This document shows positions 25,504-34,323 of a DNA stretch of 64,000 nt, in pieces. The notes under the pieces were generated by a model. That model was given only the letters and a program-made list of their open reading frames with translations, was not told where the DNA came from and ran no database searches. The first letter of the stretch is position 1; each line of letters opens with the position of its first letter. The stretch covers positions 310,001-374,000 of the forward strand of contig JADJXL010000020.1 of assembly GCA_016715885.1 (NCBI GenBank), given 5' to 3'. The position numbers and the translations under genes were made by a program. The DNA comes from Polyangiaceae bacterium (GTDB taxonomy: Bacteria > Myxococcota_A > Polyangia > Polyangiales > Polyangiaceae).

Positions 25504-27132
25504 TCAGTACCCCAGATCCACGCCGCCCGGCTTCTTCGTCTTGTTCGTGCTGCTGCCGCCCGGTTTCGGGCCCGAGAAAGTCTTCGTCGTTGAACTGGCA
25601 GCAAATGGAAACGGTGTGCTCGCCGTCGGTGCCGCAGCGGTCGCAGGTCCTGCGTCCGGAGAAATATCCGCCGTGGGAGGTTCGTCTAGAGCAACCTCAC
25701 GTGCTGATGCATCGGCAGACGGTGTGGCCTCGGGAGGCGGAGCTGCCGAAACAGGCGGCGTCGCGGATTCGGGAGGGTTTGCCTGTGGAGCGTTCGTCGC
25801 CGAAGTGTTTGTCGCGGAAACCGCGGGCGAACTATTGGCGTTCGAATCTTTTTGACCGAAGACGAAATACCCGGCGACGCCCAAACCACCGAGCATCACG
25901 GCGGTGACGAGCACACCCACGAGCGCTCCCGACCGTGACGACGTAGGAGCTGGCGCGGGTTGAGCCGCTCCCGAAGCGTTTCCCCATGCGTTTGCAGTTG
26001 CTTGCGATCCGTCAGTTTGTCCAGGAATCACTGGGCCCGGACCGACGCCCGAAATCATGCCCGGCGGCGGAGTGTGCACGAGCGGCCCCTGGAGCATCCC
26101 CGGCGGCATCGTGATGTGGCCGGGTCCCGTGACGTGCATGCCCGGACCCGTCGCAAAGCCATAACCAGGTGTGGCGCGAGCTGCTTGCCATGCGAGCAGC
26201 GCGTCTTTGAATTCAGCGCAGGACTGGAAACGATGCGGCTGCTCGCGAGCCATCGCTTTCTGAATGATTGCGGCAAACTCGGGATCGAGATCCGGGACGA
26301 ACTGTTGCGGGGGCGGGGGCAGCTCGAGCGCGATCTTGAAGAGCAGCTCGTTGAACGTTTCGGCGCGGAACGGCACTTGTCCGGTGGTGGCTTGATAAAG
26401 CACGACGCCGAGCGCGTAGATGTCGCTGCGCGCGTCGACTTGAGCCATGCCGCGCGCTTGCTCCGGCGACATGTAATACGGTGTCCCGACCACGGCGCCG
26501 GCCCGGGTGACGTTCATCTCTTCGCCGCTGATCTGCGAGAACTTCGACACGCCGAAGTCGAGGATCTTGATGAAGTCGGCGCGGCCTGCCTTGTTCGGCA
26601 GGATGAAGATGTTGTCAGGCTTCAGATCGCGATGAACGATCCCGGCAGTATGAGCAGCGCCGAGAGCATCGAGCACTTGGGCCATGAGCGGAATGCTCTG
26701 CGCAGGAGCGAGGCGCCCGTTTTTCTTGATGCGCTGGCTCAGCGTCTCGCCATCGAGATACTCCATGACCATGTAGCGCGAGCCGTCGGGCAAGACGCCG
26801 AGATCGAGCACTTCGCAGATGTGCTCGGATCCGATGCGGCCCGCGGCCTGCGCTTCGCGTTCGAAGCGCGCCACGTTGTCGGCTGCGCTCGAAACGCTCG
26901 CATGGAGAACCTTGATCGCTACGCGCCGCTTGATGCGGAGGTTTTCACCTTCGTACACGGCCCCCATTCCGCCTGTGCCGAGCAAGCGGAGAATTTGATA
27001 CTTCTCGTCGAGGACTTGACCGGGATTGAGGCTCATGAGGGCGTCGCTCTGGTGAAGCGGAAGGAATCCAACGGGCTCGATTCTACCACGGGTCGATATG
27101 CCAGGCCCAGAGGTCTGTTGCGGATCCGTCAT
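25504..27132 (-). CDS. Ser/Thr protein kinase, canonical motifs, one membrane helix
   Basis: 542 residues from the ATG at 27132; the ATG at 27036 also gives a normal start (M-S-L-N-P-G-Q-V-L). The kinase domain is complete: G-T-G-G-M-G-A-V-Y, V-A-I-K, H-R-D-L-K-P-D-N, D-F-G-V-S-K and Y-M-S-P-E-Q. After it come a Gly/Pro-rich segment, a membrane helix (about residues 410-430, V-L-V-T-A-V-M-L-G-G-L-G-V-A-G-Y) and a long Pro/Ala/Thr tail that would lie outside the membrane. It is divergent from the Hsp70-like giant, with about 97 bp between the two starts; shared regulation is likely. Confidence 0.94.
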   Translation of the reverse strand: MTDPQQTSGPGISTRGRIEPVGFLPLHQSDALMSLNPGQVLDEKYQILRLLGTGGMGAVYEGENLRIKRRVAIKVLHASVSSAADNVARFEREAQAAGRIGSEHICEVLDLGVLPDGSRYMVMEYLDGETLSQRIKKNGRLAPAQSIPLMAQVLDALGAAHTAGIVHRDLKPDNIFILPNKAGRADFIKILDFGVSKFSQISGEEMNVTRAGAVVGTPYYMSPEQARGMAQVDARSDIYALGVVLYQATTGQVPFRAETFNELLFKIALELPPPPQQFVPDLDPEFAAIIQKAMAREQPHRFQSCAEFKDALLAWQAARATPGYGFATGPGMHVTGPGHITMPPGMLQGPLVHTPPPGMISGVGPGPVIPGQTDGSQATANAWGNASGAAQPAPAPTSSRSGALVGVLVTAVMLGGLGVAGYFVFGQKDSNANSSPAVSATNTSATNAPQANPPESATPPVSAAPPPEATPSADASAREVALDEPPTADISPDAGPATAAAPTASTPFPFAASSTTKTFSGPKPGGSSTNKTKKPGGVDLGY

Positions 27133-27228
27133 CAAAACCGCTCGGAACGCCCTTCACACCGGAACGAACGAAAGCCTTCATCAGGCATTGCCCGATTGAC
27201 GGGCTCTTCGTGCTAACGTCGGCCGCGT

Positions 27229-29754
27229 ATGGCGCTCTACGAGCTGTCGATCGACGACGCACACCTTCGCGAAGCCGAGATGCTCATTTCGCTCGAAGGG
27301 CGAAGTTTCCCTACGCTTGCAACGCGATGGGAATCTCGCCTCTTCGATCAGCCTTGGTCCACGACCCTGGTCCTCGACTACACGATTCCACTTCCGCCGC
27401 TGCCTGCCGGACAGGCGTCGTTCATCGAAGTGAGAATCGCCGCGTTCACCGGCGGTGCCCCCACGAAGTTTCTGTACTTCGGCACCGAGATGAACTCGAG
27501 CGTGCCGCGCGTCGGACCGGAGATGGAAAATCAGATCGGGCCCGCGAAGATGTTCCAAGAGTTTCGCCTCGACGAACACAGCTCGCCCGTCCCGTACCTG
27601 AAACTCATCCAAACGACGCCCCGCATCTATGGCGCAGGCGCGCAGGACTATTACAGCCCCGCGATCAAGATCGAACGTTACGACGGCGTAGCATCGAGCG
27701 ATCAGCTCGCTGACTTGTTCCCGACGGTCGTCGCCAACTTGCCGTGCATCAAGGGCCACTTGCTCACGGACTCGACCGGTGGCTTGTGGACGGGTGCGCG
27801 GTACATCGGACAAACGTCCATCGCCATCTTGCGACAAGGCAAAGTTGTCGGTTTGCATCGACGCATCGGACGCAGTGATCGCGATGCAGTGCCTCCCGAA
27901 ATCCGACGTCGCGATCCCAAGCTCGACACGCTGAAGGAATGGGTCTCTATCGACCTTGGTGCTCACTCGACAGTCGTGGCGTTGCGGAGCGATCGCAGCT
28001 CGCCCGAGCTCATTCGAATCGGCGCGACGACGCCGCCTGTCGTGTCCGCGGACTACGAAAACCCGAGCGAGATCCACTTCGAACAACTCGCAAAGACGCT
28101 CAAGGCGTGGCGCGATCGCGTGATCCTGCCGATGACGCGTTGGGGCGAAGTCACCGTTGCACACGCCTCCCGCGCCCTTCGCAAACGAAGCGCCGACGAC
28201 GCCGCATCGCTTGCCGCATCGACACTCACGAACTTGCCGCTGCTTCGCGAACGGGTCGAGCTGAAGGACAAGATTGCTCTGCGTGGTCGTGGTGATCCTG
28301 AGTCACAGGAAGTGCTGAAGAAGCCCGCGCCGCCGATCATCGACGAAGAGGGCATCGGTGCACACGACCCATTCGATCCGATCGAGTTCTACGCGTACTA
28401 CATTGGTTTGAACGTCAACCATCGGACGCGCGGAATCCACACGCGGTACCTCGTCGCAATGCCCTCGGGCTGGTCCGACGATCGCCGCAAGAGCGCGCTC
28501 GTTGCGGTTCGTCGCGGCATCTTCCGCAGCCTTCCTGCGGGCATGCTCGAGTACCACGACCTCGAAGGACTCACCGTGCTCGACGCAGGCCCAGCAGCGA
28601 TTCCCTTCGTCGCTCATGCGTTCCGTGCATTCGCGATCGCACCCAAGCCCGATCCGGTTCCATTCTGTGCCATCGATGCCGGCGCGAGCGAAACGGGGAT
28701 CGCTTTTGGTCTGTTCCGTAATGCCAAACTCGACGAACAATCCGAGGGTTACGAACGCATGATCGAATACCTCGAACCGACGAGCATTCCTTGGCTCGGT
28801 GGTGAGAGGCTTCTGCATCGACTCGCGTATCGCGTTTACGTCGCGGCTGCGCATCAAGCGCTGAATGCGCGCGTGCCGTTCGATCGACCCGTGGACGAAC
28901 CTCCGTCACCGGCGCTCGAACATCTGCTTTCCGCATCGCCGTGGGCACGGGCAAACGTCGAGCTTCTGAAGGATGCCATCAGGCCGCTGCTCGAAGGTGG
29001 AGACACGAAACTGCCGAAGTCCGTAAAGCTTGCGACGGCAGAAGGTGAATCGTTCGACCTCACGCTCGATGTCGATCGAGAAGCGATTTCGGGCGCAATC
29101 GAGAAGTGGTTCTCCGAAGGCGTCGCAACCATTTGCGCCGGGCTCGAAAAGGCGCTCGAGAAGATTGGCCGCGGGCCGGATCCCTACGAGGGCCTGCGCG
29201 TGATGCTCGGAGGCCGCATGAGCATGCATCCGATCTTCTACGAGAAGCTCGTCGCGAGCTTGCCGCGCAACGTCAAGATTCACCGGTTCATCGAACCGGA
29301 TCGCCTCAACCTCGGCGCACCGACGGTCAAGACCGCGTGTGCTCTCGGGGCACTCGCGATGCGATTCGAGCGCATTGGGGCCGCTCTACGAGCCGAGAAA
29401 CGCGATGCATTCCGCTATCGCGTCGGACGCAATCGCCATGGCCAACTCGCCGACGTCCTCGATCCCACGGTCGAGTACGACGTGTGGCGCGAGATGGGCG
29501 CGTGCACGAAGCCCAATGTGGAGATCTTGCACATGCGCGCCGAAGACGATGGCGAAGTCGCGGCCGATGATCCGCGCGTCGAAATGGCCATCTGCAAGCT
29601 GGGTGCAGGAGCCGTTGGACAACGCGTCTACCTGCGCGCCGTTGCTCCTGCGCGCATCGAGGTCAGTGCTGGACCACCAGGCGGCGATCCCGCTCCTGGA
29701 GGCCCCGTTTGGGCCGTCGACCTCAAAGAAAACATCGCGCGCCCGAAAGCTTGA
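27229..29754 (+). CDS. Large Hsp70/actin-fold ATPase-like protein
   Basis: 841 residues. An N-terminal 230-residue region of unknown type, beta-rich, precedes an actin/Hsp70 ATPase core. The phosphate-1 loop is V-S-I-D-L-G-A-H-S-T (residue 239 on), phosphate-2 is A-I-D-A-G-A-S-E-T-G (about 482), and the adenosine motif is M-L-G-G-R-M-S (about 658), followed by the Hsp70-like L-G-A-P-T-V-K-T-A-C-A-L-G-A. A C-terminal 150-residue beta region looks like a substrate-binding or linker domain but does not resemble the DnaK lid. No DnaJ or GrpE gene is nearby. It may be a chaperone-like or cytomotive ATPase; nothing shows which. The gene is divergent from a Ser/Thr kinase. Confidence 0.8.
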   Translation: MALYELSIDDAHLREAEMLISLEGRSFPTLATRWESRLFDQPWSTTLVLDYTIPLPPLPAGQASFIEVRIAAFTGGAPTKFLYFGTEMNSSVPRVGPEMENQIGPAKMFQEFRLDEHSSPVPYLKLIQTTPRIYGAGAQDYYSPAIKIERYDGVASSDQLADLFPTVVANLPCIKGHLLTDSTGGLWTGARYIGQTSIAILRQGKVVGLHRRIGRSDRDAVPPEIRRRDPKLDTLKEWVSIDLGAHSTVVALRSDRSSPELIRIGATTPPVVSADYENPSEIHFEQLAKTLKAWRDRVILPMTRWGEVTVAHASRALRKRSADDAASLAASTLTNLPLLRERVELKDKIALRGRGDPESQEVLKKPAPPIIDEEGIGAHDPFDPIEFYAYYIGLNVNHRTRGIHTRYLVAMPSGWSDDRRKSALVAVRRGIFRSLPAGMLEYHDLEGLTVLDAGPAAIPFVAHAFRAFAIAPKPDPVPFCAIDAGASETGIAFGLFRNAKLDEQSEGYERMIEYLEPTSIPWLGGERLLHRLAYRVYVAAAHQALNARVPFDRPVDEPPSPALEHLLSASPWARANVELLKDAIRPLLEGGDTKLPKSVKLATAEGESFDLTLDVDREAISGAIEKWFSEGVATICAGLEKALEKIGRGPDPYEGLRVMLGGRMSMHPIFYEKLVASLPRNVKIHRFIEPDRLNLGAPTVKTACALGALAMRFERIGAALRAEKRDAFRYRVGRNRHGQLADVLDPTVEYDVWREMGACTKPNVEILHMRAEDDGEVAADDPRVEMAICKLGAGAVGQRVYLRAVAPARIEVSAGPPGGDPAPGGPVWAVDLKENIARPKA

Positions 29755-29789
29755 GGGTGGGTCACTCCTGGCCTGGCCCATCCGGGGGT

Positions 29790-29864
29790 ATGGGGGGCAG
29801 AGCAGTCGGCCCGTGTTTTGTCCTTTGGCCAAAACACTCACAGGGCCGCCTGCGAGCCCCCCAT
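29790..29864. terminator. 75-bp nested palindrome between converging genes
   Basis: Three nested perfect arm pairs: ATGGGGGG (29790-29797) with CCCCCCAT (29857-29864), CGGCCC (29807-29812) with GGGCCG (29843-29848), and GTGTTTTG (29813-29820) with CAAAACAC (29830-29837); GCAG/CTGC extends the outer arm. It lies in the 186-bp gap between two converging genes, which suits a bidirectional terminator. It is longer and more layered than most terminators, and no clear T-tract follows on the plus strand. Confidence 0.65.
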
Positions 29865-29940
29865 CGTGACTAGCCTCGCGAAGCGCGCGTCCCACGCGTG
29901 CGGAGCGAGCGCGCGGTTCCTGGCCCGGCACCAGATACGA

Positions 29941-31200
29941 CTAGAGACTCCGTCTCGAGACGAAGAAAAAGTCGCGCGGCGATGGGTCGCGCACGTAGTC
30001 GTGCGAGCGATAGTCCACGTGCGGCACGAGCGATAACACGGCGCGTCGCTCCGCTCCCGGTGGATGATCGAAGAAGATGAAACGCGGGTAGGCGTAGTTC
30101 ACGTCGAGCTGAGCGGCGTCACGCGCACCAACGGCTTTCATCGCTTGGCCAAGCGATTGCGCAGTCACCGCTTCCCCGAGTGCGTAGAACAAGGTTTTTC
30201 CTGACGCATCAATTCCAATCGCCGACCTGCGGATCACCGTTTCTCCGCTCACGGTTGCGCCCCAGTTCTTGGTCGACTCCGTGAGTTTGTCGTTCAGTAC
30301 GCCCTGTTCGACCAAGCACGGCGGGGTTTGTCGGTACGCAACCATGTCGGATACAGTCGACGAAATGTTCGGCCACGTCCGAATGCGCACCGACCCGTCT
30401 CGATACAGGCCCACGGTGCACGCGATGTCACGCGGCGGCAGGAAAATCTTGCCGTCGAGCATCATCCCGTACTGACCATGAAGCGCCTTGAATCCACCGT
30501 TGAACACCGCGATCAAGTTGGGACGCTCCGCAGCAGGAACCGTTCCCGGACGTTCGGCAAGTGAAACCTTTTCCGACACTGGCTCCGTCGTTCCCGCAAC
30601 CAGCGTCAACGCAACGCGCGACAGGTCCATCGCAACCACGGCCACCGCGGCAAACCCACGCTTCTTGTCAGGGTGCACGACGCTCTTTACGAGCAGGGGC
30701 GGGTCACCGTCACGACGTCCTTCGGCGAGCTCGATCCAAACACCATCCGCTGGCGTTGCGACGTTGGGAAAAGGCGGCTCGAAGCGAGGAGGCGGAAACG
30801 CTGGCGCGATGGGACTCGGCGGAGTTCCTGCATCGGCCGACGTGACCGAAGCGGGCACGGTGGTAGGCGGCTCTGCGGACTTTGCAGGTTGAGCACTCGC
30901 AGGCACTTCCCAGAACGTTCGCGGCGCTTCGTCCTGGTGACGCCACACGTTGATCTGATCCTCGATGCCGTACGCAGTGTCTTCGATCCACGCCACGACC
31001 GACGGACCGAGCACTGCGCGCACGCCATCGGCGAGAGCTGGGCCGAACCCTGGAATGTTGTGGATCCCGTACCAAACCCCGCCGATGCCAACGGTCATCA
31101 CGGCCAAACCGATGGCCAAGCGTCGCGGCCAACGCCGCTTTTTTTCCTTAGCCACAGCCGGCTTTGCTTCGTCTGCCACGCGGGCGCGAGGGTAGCGCAT
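29941..31200 (-). CDS. Membrane-anchored phosphodiester-glycosidase (NAGPA)-like protein
   Basis: 419 residues. A basic N-terminus precedes a membrane helix (about 27-48), a Pro/Ala-rich spacer (about 105-150) and a C-terminal domain like NAGPA/phosphodiester glycosidases: L-I-A-V-F-N-G-G-F near residue 230, M-M-L-D-G-K-I-F, and R-S-A-I-G-I-D-A-S-G-K-T. The family's usual L-D-G-G-G-S near the end reads L-D-V-N-Y-A-Y here, so the substrate or activity may differ. Family knowledge: the fold acts on sugar-phosphodiester bonds in cell-surface polymers. The domain would lie in the periplasm. It converges on the Hsp70-like gene across the nested palindrome. Confidence 0.75.
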   Translation of the reverse strand: MRYPRARVADEAKPAVAKEKKRRWPRRLAIGLAVMTVGIGGVWYGIHNIPGFGPALADGVRAVLGPSVVAWIEDTAYGIEDQINVWRHQDEAPRTFWEVPASAQPAKSAEPPTTVPASVTSADAGTPPSPIAPAFPPPRFEPPFPNVATPADGVWIELAEGRRDGDPPLLVKSVVHPDKKRGFAAVAVVAMDLSRVALTLVAGTTEPVSEKVSLAERPGTVPAAERPNLIAVFNGGFKALHGQYGMMLDGKIFLPPRDIACTVGLYRDGSVRIRTWPNISSTVSDMVAYRQTPPCLVEQGVLNDKLTESTKNWGATVSGETVIRRSAIGIDASGKTLFYALGEAVTAQSLGQAMKAVGARDAAQLDVNYAYPRFIFFDHPPGAERRAVLSLVPHVDYRSHDYVRDPSPRDFFFVSRRSL

Positions 31201-31239
31201 TCAGCGCATACGCCAAAGTTTCGATGCGGAAACAGAACC

Positions 31240-31737
31240 TCAGACCGTCTGGCCGTGCGCCATGGTCTTTGGACCATCTTGAAAAAGGATCTCGACCTTT
31301 CCACGGTCGATCACCCGAGCAACGACGCCATCACCGAACTTGGGATGCCGCACGAGCTCGCCCGTACCGAGCGTCAACGTGATGCGGTACGGCTTGAACG
31401 CGCTCATCGGCTGCCCAGCGATCGCATGCTCCCACTGCGAAGTCTGATCGCGCTCGCGTTGTGCGGCCGCGGCAGCTTTCGCGCTCACGGGTCGCTTCTC
31501 GCGCTCTTCACTTGCGCCACCTGACTCACGCTTCGAAACAAGCTTCGCTTTCGCGGTAGAAGCGATCAGCTTTTCACTCTTTGGTCGGCGATAGAGGTGG
31601 TGAGAACCACACGTCTTGCACTCGACCTTCTTCACCTCATCACCAACCATGGCGATGATTCGATGCGTCAAGTCGAGCTTGCACTTCGTGCAATAAGAAT
31701 CGATTTCGCCACCAGTCTTCGGCTTCTTCGTCGTCAC
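31240..31737 (-). CDS. Zinc-ribbon protein with C-terminal Tudor/UvrD-tail-like module
   Basis: 165 residues from a GTG with GAGGGGAC upstream; the start overlaps the previous stop (GTGA), so translation is coupled. C16-x2-C19 and C40-x2-C43 form a zinc ribbon. A Lys/Ala-rich linker follows, and the C-terminal 40 residues (V-R-H-P-K-F-G-D-G-V-V) match the short beta module found at the end of UvrD/PcrA-type helicases and in CarD-like proteins. Binding to RNA polymerase or nucleic acid is a reasonable guess. No signal peptide. Confidence 0.75.
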   Translation of the reverse strand: MTTKKPKTGGEIDSYCTKCKLDLTHRIIAMVGDEVKKVECKTCGSHHLYRRPKSEKLIASTAKAKLVSKRESGGASEEREKRPVSAKAAAAAQRERDQTSQWEHAIAGQPMSAFKPYRITLTLGTGELVRHPKFGDGVVARVIDRGKVEILFQDGPKTMAHGQTV

Positions 31738-32300
31738 GTCCCCTCGCGTCTCTTGCGCTCGCGCCGCGCGTCTTTCCCGCGGTCCTTGATCGTCACCTGC
31801 GATGAAACCGTGGGCTTGGGCAAACCCTGAGAAGGTGCAGCGGACGCACCTTCGGTGTCGCTCCCAAGCTCCCCGTCGCCCTCTTCGTCTTCGTCCTTCG
31901 ACTTGTCGCTTGCTCGCGAATCATTTGGAACGAAACGAATTTCTGTTTTGATCTCAAACGAAAGCTTCGTGAGAACTTTCGTAATCTCATCAGCGAACTG
32001 CGTGTGTTCGATGACGTCGCGAATCTCTTTGGCGACCACGCGATACAGACCGGCCTTCGTGTCGTCGATCTGTTGGTACAGGTAGTGCATCGCTTCTTTC
32101 GGGAGCTTCATGTCACCCACGAAGTTCCTTAGGCCATCGGGCCCTTCGCTCAACTTACCCACACCCGTCTCGACCGCTTTTTCCACCGCGCGCTTCAGCA
32201 AGTCCGGGATCGCGCGGTCGAACGCACGCCGCCGCTCCCCTTCGGGTTTTTCCACTTCCGAAGTGTCGTCGCGATGCGTCGTGTCGTCGGTGTCGCCCAT
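31734..32300 (-). CDS. Conserved-looking hypothetical protein, helical core with charged tail
   Basis: 188 residues. An acidic N-terminus (Asp/Glu/Thr) precedes a helical core (about 25-120: D-L-L-K-R-A-V-E-K-A ... K-E-A-M-H-Y-L-Y-Q-Q ... V-L-T-K-L-S-F-E-I-K-T-E-I-R-F). The tail is acidic then strongly basic (K-D-R-G-K-D-A-R-R-E-R-K-R). The core has phasin-like or membrane-surface amphipathic character but I cannot name a family. It is translationally coupled to the zinc-ribbon gene, so the two products probably work together. Confidence 0.7.
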   Translation of the reverse strand: MGDTDDTTHRDDTSEVEKPEGERRRAFDRAIPDLLKRAVEKAVETGVGKLSEGPDGLRNFVGDMKLPKEAMHYLYQQIDDTKAGLYRVVAKEIRDVIEHTQFADEITKVLTKLSFEIKTEIRFVPNDSRASDKSKDEDEEGDGELGSDTEGASAAPSQGLPKPTVSSQVTIKDRGKDARRERKRREGT

Positions 32301-32334
32301 CCGTGCCGCTCAGTAGCGACAATGAACGCGAACG

Positions 32335-32991
32335 TCAATCGGGCAGTGCCGCACGCAACAGCCAAACTTCGGCAGCCGCGCGTCCTTTTCCGCGGCGAGC
32401 GGTCAGCTCGATGGTCATCGCATCATTTTCGAGCGGACAAAAGGGCCGGTCAGGCTGAACGATGGGCCACCTGTCCTCGCCGTGATCCTGCGCAATCGAC
32501 GCGCCACGGCTGGATCGAACCACGACGTCCAAGTCCGTTACCGACGCTTCTGCAACCGCGAACACTCGATAACAAAACCCACGCTTGGCTTCGAGCGGCA
32601 TCGTCACCGGACTGCCACCCTCGACGACATCTCCTTCGACAGGTTTTTTCGAAAGCCTGCGCATCCCATTGGGGGGACCACAGAGCATCGTCAAGCGTGT
32701 GAGGTCGGCCAAGAGCGGTCCTTCGAGGCGAAAATCTCCATAACAGCGCACCCATGGACCACCGACCCGCACGGGTGACGGCAGAGGCTGTTCATCTGGT
32801 AATAGCGGGCCGGCACTGCCACTCGGCGCCAGCGATGCGGCCTGGACAAACGTCGGCGACAGCAGCGGCTTCGACGTCGCGCTCGGCCACGGCGGAGGAG
32901 GCTCCTCGCCCGTTTGCTCCCACGGCCGTTGCTTTTCACGACACCCAACGACGAGCATCGCGACGAGCAAAAGCGCAAACAGCAAGCCCAC
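32335..32991 (-). CDS. Hypothetical lipoprotein, 218 residues
   Basis: A GTG start at 32991 gives a signal peptide with lipobox L-V-V-G-C17; the frame stays open upstream to 33285 but that part lies inside the divergent PepP gene. A Pro/Ser-rich linker (20-75) leads to a compact domain of about 130 residues with four Cys (W-V-R-C-Y-G-D-F, M-L-C-G-P, F-C-Y-R-V, F-C-P-L-E) that could form two disulphides. Its start lies 24 bp from the PepP start. Confidence 0.7.
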   Translation of the reverse strand: MGLLFALLLVAMLVVGCREKQRPWEQTGEEPPPPWPSATSKPLLSPTFVQAASLAPSGSAGPLLPDEQPLPSPVRVGGPWVRCYGDFRLEGPLLADLTRLTMLCGPPNGMRRLSKKPVEGDVVEGGSPVTMPLEAKRGFCYRVFAVAEASVTDLDVVVRSSRGASIAQDHGEDRWPIVQPDRPFCPLENDAMTIELTARRGKGRAAAEVWLLRAALPD

Positions 32992-33015
32992 TCGATGCGA
33001 TAAAGTTCGGGCGTG

Positions 33016-34323
33016 ATGAACGTGTTTGCCGATCGCCGCAAAACGCTGCTCGAACGTCTCGATGGCGCGCTCGTCTTGCAAGCTGCGCCCGAGGCCGTGC
33101 GTAACAACGGGGTTCACCACGAATACCGTCAACACTCGGATGTCCACTACCTGACGGGTTTCGACGAACCCGGATCGGTCCTCGTCGTCTCGCCGAAGCA
33201 TCCCGAACACAAGTTTGTCTTGTTCATCCGCAAGCGCGACCCCGAGACCGAAGTTTACGATGGGCCGCGCCCCACTCCCGAGCAAGCCAAGGAAAAATAC
33301 GGGGTGGATGCGTCATACACCATCAACCAATTCGACGAGAAAATTGTCGAATATCTGACGGGACATCAGCGCATTTACTACGATCTCGGAACGAATCGCG
33401 CCTTCGACGAGCGCATCTTGCGCGCCATCGGAGCCGTGCGAGGCAAAGGGCGCCGAGCGAACAAGGTTTGGCCGAGCGAAGTCGTCGAAGTCGAGCGGAG
33501 CGGCCTGCACGACATGCGCCTCGTCAAGTCCGACGTGGAGCTCGCGATCATGCGAACCGCTGCGTCGATCACACGCGAGGCGCATATGGCCGCGATGCAG
33601 AAGGCCGCGCCAGGTTTGTACGAATACGAGATCGACGCGATCATCCGCGCCATCTTCATGCATCGCGGATCTGCGCGCGTTGCGTACACGCCCATCGTCG
33701 CATCTGGTCCAAACGCGACGATCCTGCACTACCACGGCAGCCGCAGGCGAATGGAAGCGGGCGAGCTACTGCTCATCGATGCAGGGTGCGAGTACGAGTT
33801 TTACGCGTCCGACGTGACCCGCACGTTCCCGGTGAGCGGGGCGTTTTCCGCGGCACAACGCCGCATCTACGACATCGTGCTGGCTGCGCAGATGGCGTGT
33901 ATCGACGCGGTCAAACCCGGCACGAACGTCGACGCGATCCATCAAATTGCCCTTAAAATCATGATCCAGGGGTTGCTCGAAGAAAAACTACTGACGGGTA
34001 GCTTCGACGAGATCATCGAGAAGGAAACGTACAAGCGCTACTGCCCACATCGCACGAGCCATTGGATTGGCATGGACGTCCACGACGTTGGCTTGTACTA
34101 CGTGAATGACAAACCGCGAACGCTCGAGCCGGGGATGGTGTTCACGATCGAGCCGGGGATTTACGTCGCTCCGGACGACACGAAGGTGCCTGCCGAATAT
34201 CGTGGAATTGGCGTGCGCATCGAAGACGACATCCTCGTGACGGCTTCTGGGTATGAAAACCTCACGGCCGCCATCCCCAAGCTGCCCGACGACATCGAAC
34301 GCGTTTGTCGCGACGCTCGATGA
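33016..34323 (+). CDS. pepP: Xaa-Pro aminopeptidase (aminopeptidase P type)
   Basis: 435 residues from the ATG at 33016 (GTG at 33013 is in frame). The N-terminal creatinase-like domain ends near 175 and the C-terminal pita-bread metallopeptidase domain carries the dinuclear metal ligands: L-L-I-D-A-G and A-S-D-V-T-R-T-F, the His of H-W-I-G-M-D-V-H-D, and the Glu of F-T-I-E-P-G and R-I-E-D-D. It removes N-terminal residues before proline in the cytosol. Length fits the family. The stop overlaps the mutY start by 4 bases (ATGA), so both genes are probably read together. Confidence 0.95.
   Translation: MNVFADRRKTLLERLDGALVLQAAPEAVRNNGVHHEYRQHSDVHYLTGFDEPGSVLVVSPKHPEHKFVLFIRKRDPETEVYDGPRPTPEQAKEKYGVDASYTINQFDEKIVEYLTGHQRIYYDLGTNRAFDERILRAIGAVRGKGRRANKVWPSEVVEVERSGLHDMRLVKSDVELAIMRTAASITREAHMAAMQKAAPGLYEYEIDAIIRAIFMHRGSARVAYTPIVASGPNATILHYHGSRRRMEAGELLLIDAGCEYEFYASDVTRTFPVSGAFSAAQRRIYDIVLAAQMACIDAVKPGTNVDAIHQIALKIMIQGLLEEKLLTGSFDEIIEKETYKRYCPHRTSHWIGMDVHDVGLYYVNDKPRTLEPGMVFTIEPGIYVAPDDTKVPAEYRGIGVRIEDDILVTASGYENLTAAIPKLPDDIERVCRDAR

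Noticed and set aside
25960..27216. 418-residue plus-strand frame over the kinase gene
   Set aside because: Antisense shadow of a kinase with complete motifs; no independent evidence.
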